Shown in pieces: positions 49,634-57,937 of a stretch of DNA of 64,000 nt (position 1 is its first letter; each line of letters opens with the position of its first letter). The position numbers and the translations under genes were made by a program. The notes under the pieces are model-generated. The model had not been told where the DNA came from and searched no databases. It was given only the letters and a program-made list of their open reading frames with translations. This DNA is from Nakamurella alba (GTDB taxonomy: Bacteria > Actinomycetota > Actinomycetes > Mycobacteriales > Nakamurellaceae). The stretch lies in contig NZ_WLYK01000009.1 of assembly GCF_009707545.1 (NCBI RefSeq), positions 248,001 to 312,000 of the forward strand, in the 5' to 3' direction.

Positions 49634-51285
49634 GCGACATCACCGGCGCGCCCGGACCGCCCCGACCGCTCTGCCAGCTCCGTGAGCGCGGCGAGAGCCT
49701 CCAGGCGGTCCGAGAACGGATGCACCACACCGGCCACGTCCTGGCCCTCCTCGTGTCCCTTGCCCGCGATCACCACCACGTCGCCGGTCCCGGCCGCGCC
49801 GACGGCCACCCGGATCGCCTCGTGCCGGTCGCCGACCTCGCGGATCTCCACCCCACCGGGACGCCGACGGGGGGTGGCAGGATGCGTCGCGCCGGCGAGC
49901 ACCGCGCGGCGGATCGCGGCCGGCGACTCCGAGCGCGGGTTGTCGTCGGTGATCACCACCAGGTCGGCCCAGACGGCGGCCTGTTCGCCCATCGCCGGTC
50001 GCTTGCCCGGATCCCGGTCGCCGCCGGCGCCCAGCACCACGATCAGCCGGCCGTTCATGCCGCGGCTCGCCGCCTCCAGCACCGCGGCCACCGCGGCCGG
50101 CTTGTGCGCGTAGTCGACCAGCACCAGGAAGTCCTGGCCGGCGTCCACCCGTTCCATCCGGCCGGGCACCACGACCGAGGACAGCGCGGACGCCGCCACC
50201 GGCAGCGGGACCTCGGTCCCGGCGGAGACGCAGGCCAGCGCCAGCACGGCGTTGGCGACGTTGAAGGCACCGGGCAGGGCGAGGTCGAAGGACACGGTCC
50301 GCTCCCCCGGTGCCCGCACCCGGACCTGCTGGTGCCCGGCGGCAGCCGCCTCGACGGCCAGCACCGCCCAGTCCGCCTCCGGCCGGTCGGTGCCCGACAC
50401 GGTGATCACACCCGGGTGCTCGGCGGCCAGCCGGCGGCCGTGCTCGTCGTCGATCTGCACGACGCCGGTGTCCGCGCGGCCGTCGAACAGCAGCGCCTTG
50501 GCCCGGAAGTAGGACTCCATGTCCGGGTGGAAGTCGAGGTGGTCCTGCGACAGGTTGGTGAAACCGCCGACGGCGAAACGGGTTCCGGCCACCCGGCCGA
50601 GGGACAGCGCGTGCGAGGAGACCTCCATCGCCACCGCCCGCGCGCCGCGCTCCACCATCACGGCGAACAGCGCCTGCAGGTCCGGCGCCTCCGGAGTGGT
50701 GAGGCTGCTCGGCGTCGCGGTGCCGTCGATCCGGATCTGCACGGTGCCGACCAGGCCGGGGTGCAGCCCGCCGGCGGCCAGCGCCGCCTCGAGCAGGTAG
50801 CAGGTGGTGGTCTTGCCCGATGTCCCGGTGATCCCGATGACCGCGGTCTTCTCGCTGGGCCGGCCGTAGACGGTCGCGGCCACTTCGCCGAGCACGGCGC
50901 GCGGGTCCTGCGTGACGAGCACCGGCAGGTCCGCGCCGGCCGATCCGGGACCGCCCGCGGCCACCGCAGCGGCACCGGCCGGGTCGGTGAGCACGGCCAC
51001 CGCGCCCCGCGCGGCGGCGTCGGCGGTGAAGGCGGCACCGTGCGCCCGGGCCCCGGGCAGCGCGGCGAACAGGTCCCCCGGCAGCACCTGCTGTGCCCGC
51101 AGCGTGACCCCGGTGACCAGCGGATCCGCACCGGACGCGCCTCCGGGCACGGCCGCCCCGGCGGATTCCGCCAGCCGGGTCAGCGGCGTGCCGACGACCG
51201 AGGTCGGACGGAGCGGAGCTGACGGAGGGGCGGCGCACACGAGGTCTGAGGGTACTGCCCGGTCACTGCCAGCCGTCGCCGACAT
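49630..51285 (-). CDS. murE: UDP-MurNAc-L-Ala-D-Glu--meso-diaminopimelate ligase
   Basis: A 551-residue Mur ligase with P-loop GITGTSGKTTTCYLLEAAL (about 182-200), EVSSHALSLGRV, NLSQDHLDFH and DYAHKPAAV. The DDNPRSE motif near residue 425 is the signature for meso-DAP rather than lysine, so the cell wall is predicted to be DAP-type (A1-gamma). ATG at 51283-51285 follows AAGGA and lies inside the end of ftsI (23-bp overlap). The N-terminal 40 residues are not conserved. Confidence 0.96.
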   Translation of the reverse strand: MSATAGSDRAVPSDLVCAAPPSAPLRPTSVVGTPLTRLAESAGAAVPGGASGADPLVTGVTLRAQQVLPGDLFAALPGARAHGAAFTADAAARGAVAVLTDPAGAAAVAAGGPGSAGADLPVLVTQDPRAVLGEVAATVYGRPSEKTAVIGITGTSGKTTTCYLLEAALAAGGLHPGLVGTVQIRIDGTATPSSLTTPEAPDLQALFAVMVERGARAVAMEVSSHALSLGRVAGTRFAVGGFTNLSQDHLDFHPDMESYFRAKALLFDGRADTGVVQIDDEHGRRLAAEHPGVITVSGTDRPEADWAVLAVEAAAAGHQQVRVRAPGERTVSFDLALPGAFNVANAVLALACVSAGTEVPLPVAASALSSVVVPGRMERVDAGQDFLVLVDYAHKPAAVAAVLEAASRGMNGRLIVVLGAGGDRDPGKRPAMGEQAAVWADLVVITDDNPRSESPAAIRRAVLAGATHPATPRRRPGGVEIREVGDRHEAIRVAVGAAGTGDVVVIAGKGHEEGQDVAGVVHPFSDRLEALAALTELAERSGRSGRAGDVA

Positions 51286-53620
51286 AGAGGTCCTTCTCGG
51301 GGGTGACGGTTGCCGTCGGCGGCACGTCGGCGGCCCGCAGCGCGTACGCCATGATGTCGTGGAAGAGCGGCGCGGCAACCTCGCCGGCCTCCCCCTCCTC
51401 GTTCGGCGCGTCCAGCATCACGGCCACGGCGTAGACCGGGTCGTTCGCCGGGGCGACGCCCGCGAAGGTCAGCGTGTGCACGGTGTCCGAGTAGGTCCCG
51501 GTCGCCGGGTCGATCTGCTGCGCCGTACCGGTCTTGCCGGCCACCGGGTACCCCGTGACGGCCGCGTCCGGCGCGGTGCCGTGCCGGCCGATGTCACCGT
51601 CGTTCCGGCCCGACTGGGTGGTCGCCTGCAGCATCTCCAGCAGTGCGGTGGCGGAGGTCTCCTTCATCACCCGGGTCTTCGTCGGCGCCTTCGCGGCAGT
51701 CCAGACACCGTCGGTGGTGGTGCCGGCGACGATCGAGGGCTGGATCATCACGCCCTTGTTGCCGATGGCCTGGTACATGTCCACCAGTTGCACCATCGTC
51801 ATCGAGACCCCCTGCCCGATGGGCAGGTTCGCGAAGCTGGTGGCCGACCACTGGTCCCGCTCCGGCAGCTGCCCGGCGGACTCGGCGAGGCCGATGCCGG
51901 TCTTCTGACCCAGTCCGAACTTCTTCAGATAGGACTCGAAGGCGTCCTCGCCGACCTTCTGCGCGATCATCAGCGTCCCGACGTTGGACGACTTGGCCAG
52001 CACCCCGGTGGCGGTCATGTCCACCGGGTCGTGCGACCAGGCATCCCGGATGCTGCGGCCGCCCATCTCGATGGAGTCGTCCACCTGCTTGATGACGGTG
52101 TCCGGGGTGATCAGGCCGGCATCGAGCGCCGCCGCGAAGGTGACCACCTTGTTGACCGACCCCGGCTCGAACGGCTCGAGCAGGGCGGGGTTCCCGGTCT
52201 CCAGCGCCGTCTTCCCGGGCTCGTAGCAGTACATCGAGTAGATCTGGCCGTCCTTGACGCCCTTGACGATCGCGCAGCCGCGCTTCGCCCCGGTGGCGTT
52301 CACCTTGTCCGCGACCATCTGCTCGACCGAGTACTGCAGGTCGGAGTCCAGGGTCAGCGTGATGCCGGTGCCGTTGACCACCGGCACGTCCTTGGTGACG
52401 GTGTCCGGGACGGGCCGGCCGCCGGTGTACTGCTGGGTGATCGAACCGTTGGTGCCGGCCAGCAGCGCGTTGTACTTCGACTCGACGCCGGACAGTCCCT
52501 CGTTCATGTTGCCGGTCACGCCGACGACCGCCTCGGCGAGGGTGCCGTCCGGGTTCTGCCGGATGTCCTTCGACTCGGCCGAGATGGCATCGATCTCGTG
52601 CATCACCGTCTCCTTGGCGGTGCCCTTGTTGAGCACCACCTCCTCGTAACCGAGGACGGCCTTCACCTGCTCCAGGATGTTGTCGGCCTGGGCCGGCAGC
52701 ACCTGCTTGACCAGGTAGACGTAGGGGGTGTCGGTGCGGGACATCTGCGCGAGCAGGGTGGCCCGGTCGGTCCCCCGCGCCCTGTCCTCGCCCAGCACAC
52801 CGATGATGATGTCGGCGACCAGCTCCCGCTTCTGAGCTGCGGTGCGGGCCGGAACGTCGTCGCCGTCGTAGTTCTCGACGGTCCTCACATTCGTCGGGTC
52901 GTCGAGGAAGGCACCCGGGCGGGCGGCCAGCTGCCGGCCCTCGATGGTGAAGGCGAGCTGCGAGCCGTTCCGGTCGGTGATCGCCCCGCGGGTGGCCGGG
53001 ATGGGTGCCGTTTTCGTCATGTTCACCCTGGACTGCGCCGTGAGCTCGTCTGCCTGGACACCCTGGATGATCACCAGCTTGACCGCAGCGGCGAGCAGCA
53101 GCACCAGCAGGATCACCAGCGCGCCGCGGTGCCGGAGCGTGACGTTGTAACGGACGGCGCGGTCGCGCCGGGTGCGGTGCCCGCGGTGCGACCGGACCGG
53201 GCGGCGGGCCGCCCGGACGGTGCGGTCGGTCGTGGACTCGGTGCCGGGGGTGCGGCCGCGGGCGGGCGCCGGACGGTCGGGGGCGCGGCGCTCGCGGGCC
53301 GGCCTGGACGGCGCGACGGGCCGTCGGTCGGTCCGCCCGTTCCGGGTCGTTCCGCGAGCTGCGGCGCTGTCGCTCGCCCGGGCGGAACGGTCGCGGGTCT
53401 CCCCCCGCCCGGTTCCACGGGTGCGGGAACGGCTGCTGTCACCGGTGGTACGGCCACCTCGACCATCGGCAGCCGGAAGTCCGTTGCCACGGACGCTGGT
53501 GGTGCGCCCACCCGCCGCCCGGGCATCGCCCGACGTCCGGGCGCTGCGGGCCGGTGGGGGTACCCGGCGGGTGCGTCCCGGTTCGCCGGACCTGCCGGAC
53601 GGTTCGCGCACGGTGGTCAT
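51263..53620 (-). CDS. ftsI: Septal transpeptidase FtsI (PBP3)
   Basis: A 785-residue class B penicillin-binding protein. Catalytic motifs: Ser488-VN-Lys491 (EPGSVNKVV), SSN at 544-546 and KTG at 696-698. A single membrane segment (about 166-186) follows a 160-residue Arg/Thr/Gly-rich cytoplasmic extension, long for the family; the dimerisation domain spans about 200-400. It cross-links septal peptidoglycan with FtsW. ATG at 53618-53620 overlaps the ftsL stop as ATGA. The cytoplasmic extension could contact other divisome proteins (inference). Confidence 0.96.
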   Translation of the reverse strand: MTTVREPSGRSGEPGRTRRVPPPARSARTSGDARAAGGRTTSVRGNGLPAADGRGGRTTGDSSRSRTRGTGRGETRDRSARASDSAAARGTTRNGRTDRRPVAPSRPARERRAPDRPAPARGRTPGTESTTDRTVRAARRPVRSHRGHRTRRDRAVRYNVTLRHRGALVILLVLLLAAAVKLVIIQGVQADELTAQSRVNMTKTAPIPATRGAITDRNGSQLAFTIEGRQLAARPGAFLDDPTNVRTVENYDGDDVPARTAAQKRELVADIIIGVLGEDRARGTDRATLLAQMSRTDTPYVYLVKQVLPAQADNILEQVKAVLGYEEVVLNKGTAKETVMHEIDAISAESKDIRQNPDGTLAEAVVGVTGNMNEGLSGVESKYNALLAGTNGSITQQYTGGRPVPDTVTKDVPVVNGTGITLTLDSDLQYSVEQMVADKVNATGAKRGCAIVKGVKDGQIYSMYCYEPGKTALETGNPALLEPFEPGSVNKVVTFAAALDAGLITPDTVIKQVDDSIEMGGRSIRDAWSHDPVDMTATGVLAKSSNVGTLMIAQKVGEDAFESYLKKFGLGQKTGIGLAESAGQLPERDQWSATSFANLPIGQGVSMTMVQLVDMYQAIGNKGVMIQPSIVAGTTTDGVWTAAKAPTKTRVMKETSATALLEMLQATTQSGRNDGDIGRHGTAPDAAVTGYPVAGKTGTAQQIDPATGTYSDTVHTLTFAGVAPANDPVYAVAVMLDAPNEEGEAGEVAAPLFHDIMAYALRAADVPPTATVTPEKDLYVGDGWQ

Positions 53621-54231
53621 CGGCCCGCCGCCGTGGTCGCTGCGGTCGCTGCTCCGGTCGTTGCCGGGGCCGTGCCGGCAGGTGCTGTCGTCAGGGCGGT
53701 ACCGGTCGCCGGAGTGCCCGTGCCGTTCGCAGCACCGGTGGTCACCGCCGGTGTGGTGGCGGCCGCTGGTGTGGTGGTGGTCGGGGTCGGCACCGCCGAG
53801 GGCGAACCGATCACTGTGCCCTTGCCGTTCTTGTCGATCACCAGGAAAGGTGCGTCCCCGGCCGGAACCAGCCCGAGTTCCCTGGCAGCGCGGGCGATCT
53901 CGTCGGTCGAGTTGAGCCTGGCGACGTTCTGCTGCTGCTCCTGGACGTCCATCAACAGGGTCTCCTGGACGCTGCGACTGCGCTGGGTCTCCAGATCGGC
54001 GGCGTCGGTGAGGGTGTTGAGCAGCAGCACCCCGGCGATCCCGCCGGCCAGCAGCAGCATGATCGCCAGCACGAACGGCACCCGGCTCAGGGCCGCGCGC
54101 ACCGGCCGGCCGGTGTCGGTCAGCCGGTCCCCGCGGGCCAGTGCAGCGCGGCGCTCCCGCCGGGCGTACGCCTTGTCCGCGGAACCGGAGCGGGTGCGCT
54201 CCTGCTGATCCGGATCCTGCTGGATGGTCAC
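53617..54231 (-). CDS. ftsL: Divisome protein FtsL-like
   Basis: A 204-residue protein with a basic cytoplasmic start, one membrane segment (about 50-71; [21 protein letters not shown]), a coiled coil ([21 protein letters not shown]) and the [20 protein letters not shown] block that closes actinobacterial FtsL. The last 60 residues are a Thr/Ala/Pro-rich extracellular tail absent from short FtsL proteins. It stabilises FtsQ and FtsB and activates FtsW/I. GTG at 54229-54231 overlaps rsmH by 4 bp. Confidence 0.85.
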   Translation of the reverse strand: MTIQQDPDQQERTRSGSADKAYARRERRAALARGDRLTDTGRPVRAALSRVPFVLAIMLLLAGGIAGVLLLNTLTDAADLETQRSRSVQETLLMDVQEQQQNVARLNSTDEIARAARELGLVPAGDAPFLVIDKNGKGTVIGSPSAVPTPTTTTPAAATTPAVTTGAANGTGTPATGTALTTAPAGTAPATTGAATAATTAAGR

Positions 54232-55343
54232 GCTGCCTCCCGGATGCGTTCGGCGACGCGCAACCTGGCCGAGGCGGCGCGGGAGTTCTGGGCGATCTCG
54301 GCATCGTCGGGCTTCACCGATCCGCGGACGATCCAGCGCAGCTGCGGCTGGTACTCCTCCGGGACCACCGGCAGTCCGGGCGGTGCGGTGGACTCGGTGA
54401 GCGGCTGCAGGATGCGCTTGGCGATCCGGTCCTCCAGCGACTGGAACGACATGACGACGATCCGGCCGCCGACGGCGAGCAGTCGCAGCGCCTCCGGCAG
54501 CGCCCGCTCCAGCACGCCGAGCTCGTCGTTCACCTCGACGCGCAGCGCCTGGAAGCTGCGCTTCGCCGGGTGGCCACCGGTGCGCCGGGCGGCGGCGGGG
54601 ATCGCCTCGCGGATCAGCGCGACCAGACGTGCGCTGGTGGTGAACGGCTCGCAATCCCGTTCCCGGACGATCGAGGACACGATCCGGGTGGCGAACTTCT
54701 CCTCGCCGAACTCGCGCAGCACCCGGACCAGCGCCCCGGGCGGGTAGGTGTTGACCACGTCGGCGGCGGTCGGGCCGGTGGTCGGGTCCATTCGCATGTC
54801 CAGCGGGGCGTCGACGGCGTAGGCGAACCCGCGGTCGGTCTCGTCCAGCTGCAGCGAGGAGACGCCGAGGTCGAACAGGATGCCCTGCACGCCGGCCGGG
54901 GCGCGGCGGTCCAGGATCTCGCCGATCCGGTCGTTCGGGGCGTGGACGAGGTCTGCCCGGTCGGCCACACCGGCCGCCTCGAGCCGGGACCGCGCCACGG
55001 CCAGCGCCTGCGGATCCCGATCGATGCCGATCACCCGCAGCGCTGGGAACCGGGCCAGCAGCGCGAGCGTGTGGCCGCCCATGCCGAGGGTGCCGTCGAC
55101 CATCACCGCGCCGTCGCGGGACAGCGACGGGGTGAGCAGATCGACGATCCGGTCGAGCAGGACCGGGACGTGCAGGTCGTCGGCATCACGGGTGGGCAGC
55201 TGCGGGAAGGTGCCCCCGGCAGACCCGGCAGGTCGGGCAACGTCCGAGGTCGGATCAGGGGTCGGGTCGGACGACGGGTCGGACACCAGGCGGGACGCCG
55301 GATCGGGAGCCGGGGCCGGCGGCCGCTGGTCTCCCGGTGCCAT
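54228..55343 (-). CDS. rsmH: 16S rRNA (cytosine-1402-N4)-methyltransferase
   Basis: A 371-residue MraW/RsmH enzyme that methylates C1402 of 16S rRNA. After a 55-residue Asp/Pro-rich extension come [13 protein letters not shown], the SAM loop [10 protein letters not shown] (about 84-93), [27 protein letters not shown] and the C-terminal [16 protein letters not shown] at 55341-55343 follows AGGAGAGGGG. Its 345-nt leader carries two mraW-RNA-like hairpins and a terminator-like stem. Confidence 0.96.
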   Translation of the reverse strand: MAPGDQRPPAPAPDPASRLVSDPSSDPTPDPTSDVARPAGSAGGTFPQLPTRDADDLHVPVLLDRIVDLLTPSLSRDGAVMVDGTLGMGGHTLALLARFPALRVIGIDRDPQALAVARSRLEAAGVADRADLVHAPNDRIGEILDRRAPAGVQGILFDLGVSSLQLDETDRGFAYAVDAPLDMRMDPTTGPTAADVVNTYPPGALVRVLREFGEEKFATRIVSSIVRERDCEPFTTSARLVALIREAIPAAARRTGGHPAKRSFQALRVEVNDELGVLERALPEALRLLAVGGRIVVMSFQSLEDRIAKRILQPLTESTAPPGLPVVPEEYQPQLRWIVRGSVKPDDAEIAQNSRAASARLRVAERIREAA

Positions 55344-55394
55344 CCCGTCCCCTCTCCTGCTCGTGCGTCCGGTCCTGGTGGTCCGGGTGTTTCC

Positions 55395-55424
55395 GGCCCG
55401 GGTCCGCGGCTGCGGACCCGGGCC
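55395..55424 (-). terminator. Terminator- or attenuator-like hairpin before rsmH
   Basis: GGCCCGGGTCCGC and GCGGACCCGGGCC form a perfect 13-bp stem with a 4-nt loop, 52 nt before the rsmH start and after the two ACUUCCCC hairpins. No U-run follows (GGAAACACC). It may attenuate, be processed, or insulate mraZ from rsmH. Confidence 0.5.
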
Positions 55425-55496
55425 GATCGGAAGGGGCCTGCCCGAGGCGATCAGGGATCGGAGCCGGCCCCTGCAACCTGGTCCCCACCCGCCCTG

Positions 55497-55560
55497 CCTG
55501 GCGCGGGGGAAGTCGCGTCAGGTCGGCGCCCCTGCCCGGCGCGGGGGAAGTCGTGCCGGG
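55497..55560 (-). ncRNA. Two mraW-RNA-motif-like hairpins with ACUUCCCC loops
   Basis: Read on the minus strand, hairpin one (55560-55535) has stem CCCGGC/GCCGGG, an A-C mismatch, CG/CG and loop ACUUCCCC. Hairpin two (55522-55497) has CCUG/CAGG, an A-C mismatch, CGCG/CGCG and the same loop. Both are 26 nt, 12 nt apart, with different stem sequences but identical loop and mismatch, which is the mark of a selected RNA structure. From memory, the mraW RNA motif of Actinobacteria is a small hairpin with this conserved loop upstream of mraW (rsmH), where these sit. Confidence 0.7.
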
Positions 55561-55619
55561 ACGGGACAGCGGGTGCAGGCCACGTGGCAGGGAACGGATC
55601 TCCCGTCCCGGTGCTCGCC

Positions 55620-55675
55620 GGTACTGCTGGTCGTACTGCTGCTTGCTCGGTACTGCCGGTACTGCCGGTACTGCT
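55620..55675 (-). repeat. Tandem GGTACTGCC repeats after mraZ
   Basis: Three contiguous 9-bp units at 55649-55675 (GGTACTGCC, GGTACTGCC, GGTACTGCT), preceded by two related GTACTGCTG units at 55620-55639. They start 13 bp beyond the mraZ stop. Function unknown. Confidence 0.75.
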
Positions 55676-55688
55676 CGGTGGTGCCGGA

Positions 55689-56123
55689 TCAGCCCAGGTC
55701 CAGGCCCGACGGATCGGCGTAGTCGGCCTCTTGTGCCGCCTCGTACGCCGCCCAGCGGTCCGCGTCCCACAGCTCCATCCGCCGACCGACCCCGACCACC
55801 ACCACGTCCTTGACCAGACCCGCGTACTCCCGCATCCGGGCGGGGACGCTGATCCGGCCCTGCCCGTCGGGGATCTGCTGGTCGGCATTCGCCAGCAGGT
55901 AGCGCTGGTAGCCACGGGCACGCTGATCGGTGATCGGCGCGTCGATGGCGGACGCCGCGTGCTCGGCGAAGCCCTCCGGGGTGAAGACGTAGAGACAGTG
56001 GTCCTGACCGCGGGCGACCATCACCCCGTCGGTGAAGGTGCCGCGGTAACGGGCGGGCAGGGTGACCCTGCCCTTGTCGTCCATCCGGGGTGTGTAGGTG
56101 CCGAAGAACCCGGTGAGGGCCAT
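55689..56123 (-). CDS. mraZ: Transcriptional regulator MraZ
   Basis: A 144-residue protein with two SpoVT/AbrB-like DNA-binding repeats, each with the DxxGR signature: MDDKGRVTLPARYR (about 14-27) and PDGQGRISVPARMR (about 86-99). MraZ forms a ring that binds direct TGGGN repeats before its own gene and represses the division cluster. Such repeats lie at 56269-56293. ATG at 56121-56123 follows GGAGGTGG. It is the first gene of the dcw cluster; 345 bp separate it from rsmH. Confidence 0.95.
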   Translation of the reverse strand: MALTGFFGTYTPRMDDKGRVTLPARYRGTFTDGVMVARGQDHCLYVFTPEGFAEHAASAIDAPITDQRARGYQRYLLANADQQIPDGQGRISVPARMREYAGLVKDVVVVGVGRRMELWDADRWAAYEAAQEADYADPSGLDLG

Positions 56124-56177
56124 CCGTCCACCTCCGACAGTCCCTGATGCACGGTGGCGGCTCCCGCGATCCCTGCA

Positions 56178-56228
56178 CCTGATCGAGCCCTGCACTTGAT
56201 CGAGCCCTGTACTTGATCAAGCCCTGTG
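56178..56228 (-). repeat. Three 17-bp tandem repeats in the mraZ leader
   Basis: CCTGATCGAGCCCTGCA, CTTGATCGAGCCCTGTA and CTTGATCAAGCCCTGTG follow each other without gaps, 55-105 bp upstream of mraZ, between the MraZ boxes and the start codon. Each unit has a TGATC(G/A)A core that is partly palindromic. Confidence 0.8.
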
Positions 56229-56268
56229 GCCGTTCAGGCCGGGACCGTGAGGTCCGCTGTCCGTCCCG

Positions 56269-56293
56269 ACCACGGTACCCCACTTCCCCCCAC
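56269..56293 (-). promoter_or_regulatory. MraZ-binding boxes
   Basis: On the minus strand GTGGG, GTGGG and GTGGT occur at exact 10-bp steps (complement of CCCAC ending 56293 and 56283, and of ACCAC ending 56273), about 150 bp before mraZ in the same orientation as the gene. This is the TGGGN-N5 arrangement known for MraZ autoregulation in other bacteria. Two more GTGGG-like sites with other spacing lie just upstream. Confidence 0.7.
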
Positions 56294-56908
56294 TTTCTCC
56301 CCCAGAATTGGGATCATCCCCCACTCGTGTCGATCGCTGCAGGTGAGCCGCCCGTTGCTCACCCAGCGTGCGGACGCCGCAGTCCGCTGCGACACGTTCG
56401 GCGCAGCCCCGGCGGACCGGGGACTCGACCAGCCCACGGCCCGCGGAGGTTCGCTCCGTGAGCCACAGGACCGGGCATCACCGCAGATCAACGGGGCTAC
56501 ATCGGTGGATGACCGACACGGTCGCCGATGAAGGGACCGGTCCCGGTGCTGCCCGCCGACAGTGGCGGTGGAGCGATGGTGGGTGGATGTGGGGCATCGA
56601 GAGGGACCGCGGGCGCGGCGGTGGCAGGTGGTGGGGATCCGGGGTCGTCCGGAGAGCCGAGAAGAATGCGGGGTGGGGATCGCCGTGTCTGAACCACACA
56701 AGAGGCGGCCCGGCACCTCCGCCGAACCATCCGTGGCTCCCGGTCGTGGGGGAAGGTGGGGATGCCGGGCACCGCGCCCGTGCAACCCCGCGTACCTCCC
56801 GGCCGTCCTTCTGACGCCGCCCCCGCCACCGGCGGGCCTGGCAGACTGGACGATGCCGTCCGGACCACCGGGCGGGTGCGCGAACCACCGATCGGCGAAG
56901 AGGAACCT

Positions 56909-57937
56909 GTGGCCCAGCATCTCCAGACCGAGACCCCGATCCCGCCGGCACCGATCTCCCTGCCGGGCACCGGCGGGGCCGCCGCCGCGGAGTCGGTCGC
57001 CGCGGTGGGTGGACGCATCGCGGCCGCCGTGTCCCAGGTCGTCATCGGCAAGCCGGACGTGGTCCGCCTCGCTGTCGTCGCGCTGCTCACCGAGGGCCAC
57101 CTGCTGATCGAGGACGTCCCCGGCACCGGCAAGACCAGCCTGGCCAAGTCCCTGGCGCGCGCCGTCGACGCCACCGTCTCCCGGGTGCAGTTCACCCCGG
57201 ACCTGATGCCCAGTGATGTGACCGGCGTCAGCATCTACGACCGGCAGAAGAGCACCTTCGAGTTCCGGCCGGGTCCGGTGTTCGCCAACATCGTGGTCGC
57301 CGACGAGATCAACCGGGCCTCGCCCAAGACCCAGTCCGCACTGCTGGAGGCGATGGAGGAACGGCAGGTCACCGTCGACGGCACCACCTACCCCCTGCAG
57401 CGCCCGTTCCTGGTGCTGGCCACGCAGAACCCGGTGGAGATGGAGGGCACCTACCCGTTGCCCGAGGCGCAGCGCGACCGGTTCCTGGCCCGCACCACCA
57501 TCGGCTACCCGGACCCGGCGTCCGAGCTGGCCATGCTGGCCGGCCGGGACCGCATCGACCCGCTGGACCAGCTGCGCCCGGTCACCGACGCCGCGACCGT
57601 CTCCCGGATGATCGATCTGGTGGCCCAGGTGCACATCGCGCCCGAGGTCCGGCAGTACATCGTCGACCTGGTCCGGGCCACCCGCGCGATGCCGGAGGTG
57701 CGGCTGGGTGCGTCACCACGCGCCGTGCTGCACCTGGCCCGGGCGGCCAAGGCCGCCGCCGCGCTGGACGGCCGTGGTTTCGTGCTGCCGGACGACGTCC
57801 AGCGGCTGGCCGGCCCGGTGCTCGGACACCGCCTGCTGCTCACCGTCGAGGCGCACCACGCCGCGCGGCGGTCCCCCGAGGAGATCGTCGGCATGTTGCT
57901 GGGACGGGTGCGGGTGCCGCGTGGCAGCCGCGCCTGA
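56909..57937 (+). CDS. moxR: MoxR-family AAA+ ATPase
   Basis: A 342-residue AAA_3 ATPase: Walker A EDVPGTGKTSLAKSL (about 68-82), Walker B VVADEINRASPKTQSALLEAMEE, sensor LATQNPVEMEGTYPLPEAQRDRF and the C-terminal lid. MoxR proteins act as chaperones for modules with DUF58 and VWA or transglutaminase proteins, as encoded next. GTG at 56909-56911 after GAAGAGGA is preferred; upstream residues look non-coding. Its 3' end overlaps the DUF58 gene by 17 bp. Confidence 0.92.
   Translation: MAQHLQTETPIPPAPISLPGTGGAAAAESVAAVGGRIAAAVSQVVIGKPDVVRLAVVALLTEGHLLIEDVPGTGKTSLAKSLARAVDATVSRVQFTPDLMPSDVTGVSIYDRQKSTFEFRPGPVFANIVVADEINRASPKTQSALLEAMEERQVTVDGTTYPLQRPFLVLATQNPVEMEGTYPLPEAQRDRFLARTTIGYPDPASELAMLAGRDRIDPLDQLRPVTDAATVSRMIDLVAQVHIAPEVRQYIVDLVRATRAMPEVRLGASPRAVLHLARAAKAAAALDGRGFVLPDDVQRLAGPVLGHRLLLTVEAHHAARRSPEEIVGMLLGRVRVPRGSRA

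Larger units (their letters stand above)
55344..55688. other. rsmH leader region between mraZ and rsmH
   Basis: 345 bases without a gene. From mraZ towards rsmH it contains tandem GTACTGC repeats (55620-55675), two ACUUCCCC-loop hairpins (55497-55560), a 13-bp perfect hairpin (55395-55424) and the rsmH ribosome binding site. Confidence 0.75.
56124..56908. other. Divergent region between mraZ and the moxR operon
   Basis: 785 bases. The mraZ side holds three 17-bp tandem repeats (56178-56228) and MraZ boxes (56269-56293, with further GTGGG-like sites at 56304 and 56324). From 56400 to 56900 no gene was found; the plus strand there is purine-rich with three GTGGGGAT words near 56630, 56673 and 56755. 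Confidence 0.65.

Noticed and set aside
56226-56814. Small plus-strand frames between mraZ and moxR
   Set aside because: They overlap the MraZ boxes and repeats, differ in every frame and have no ribosome binding site; treated as non-coding.
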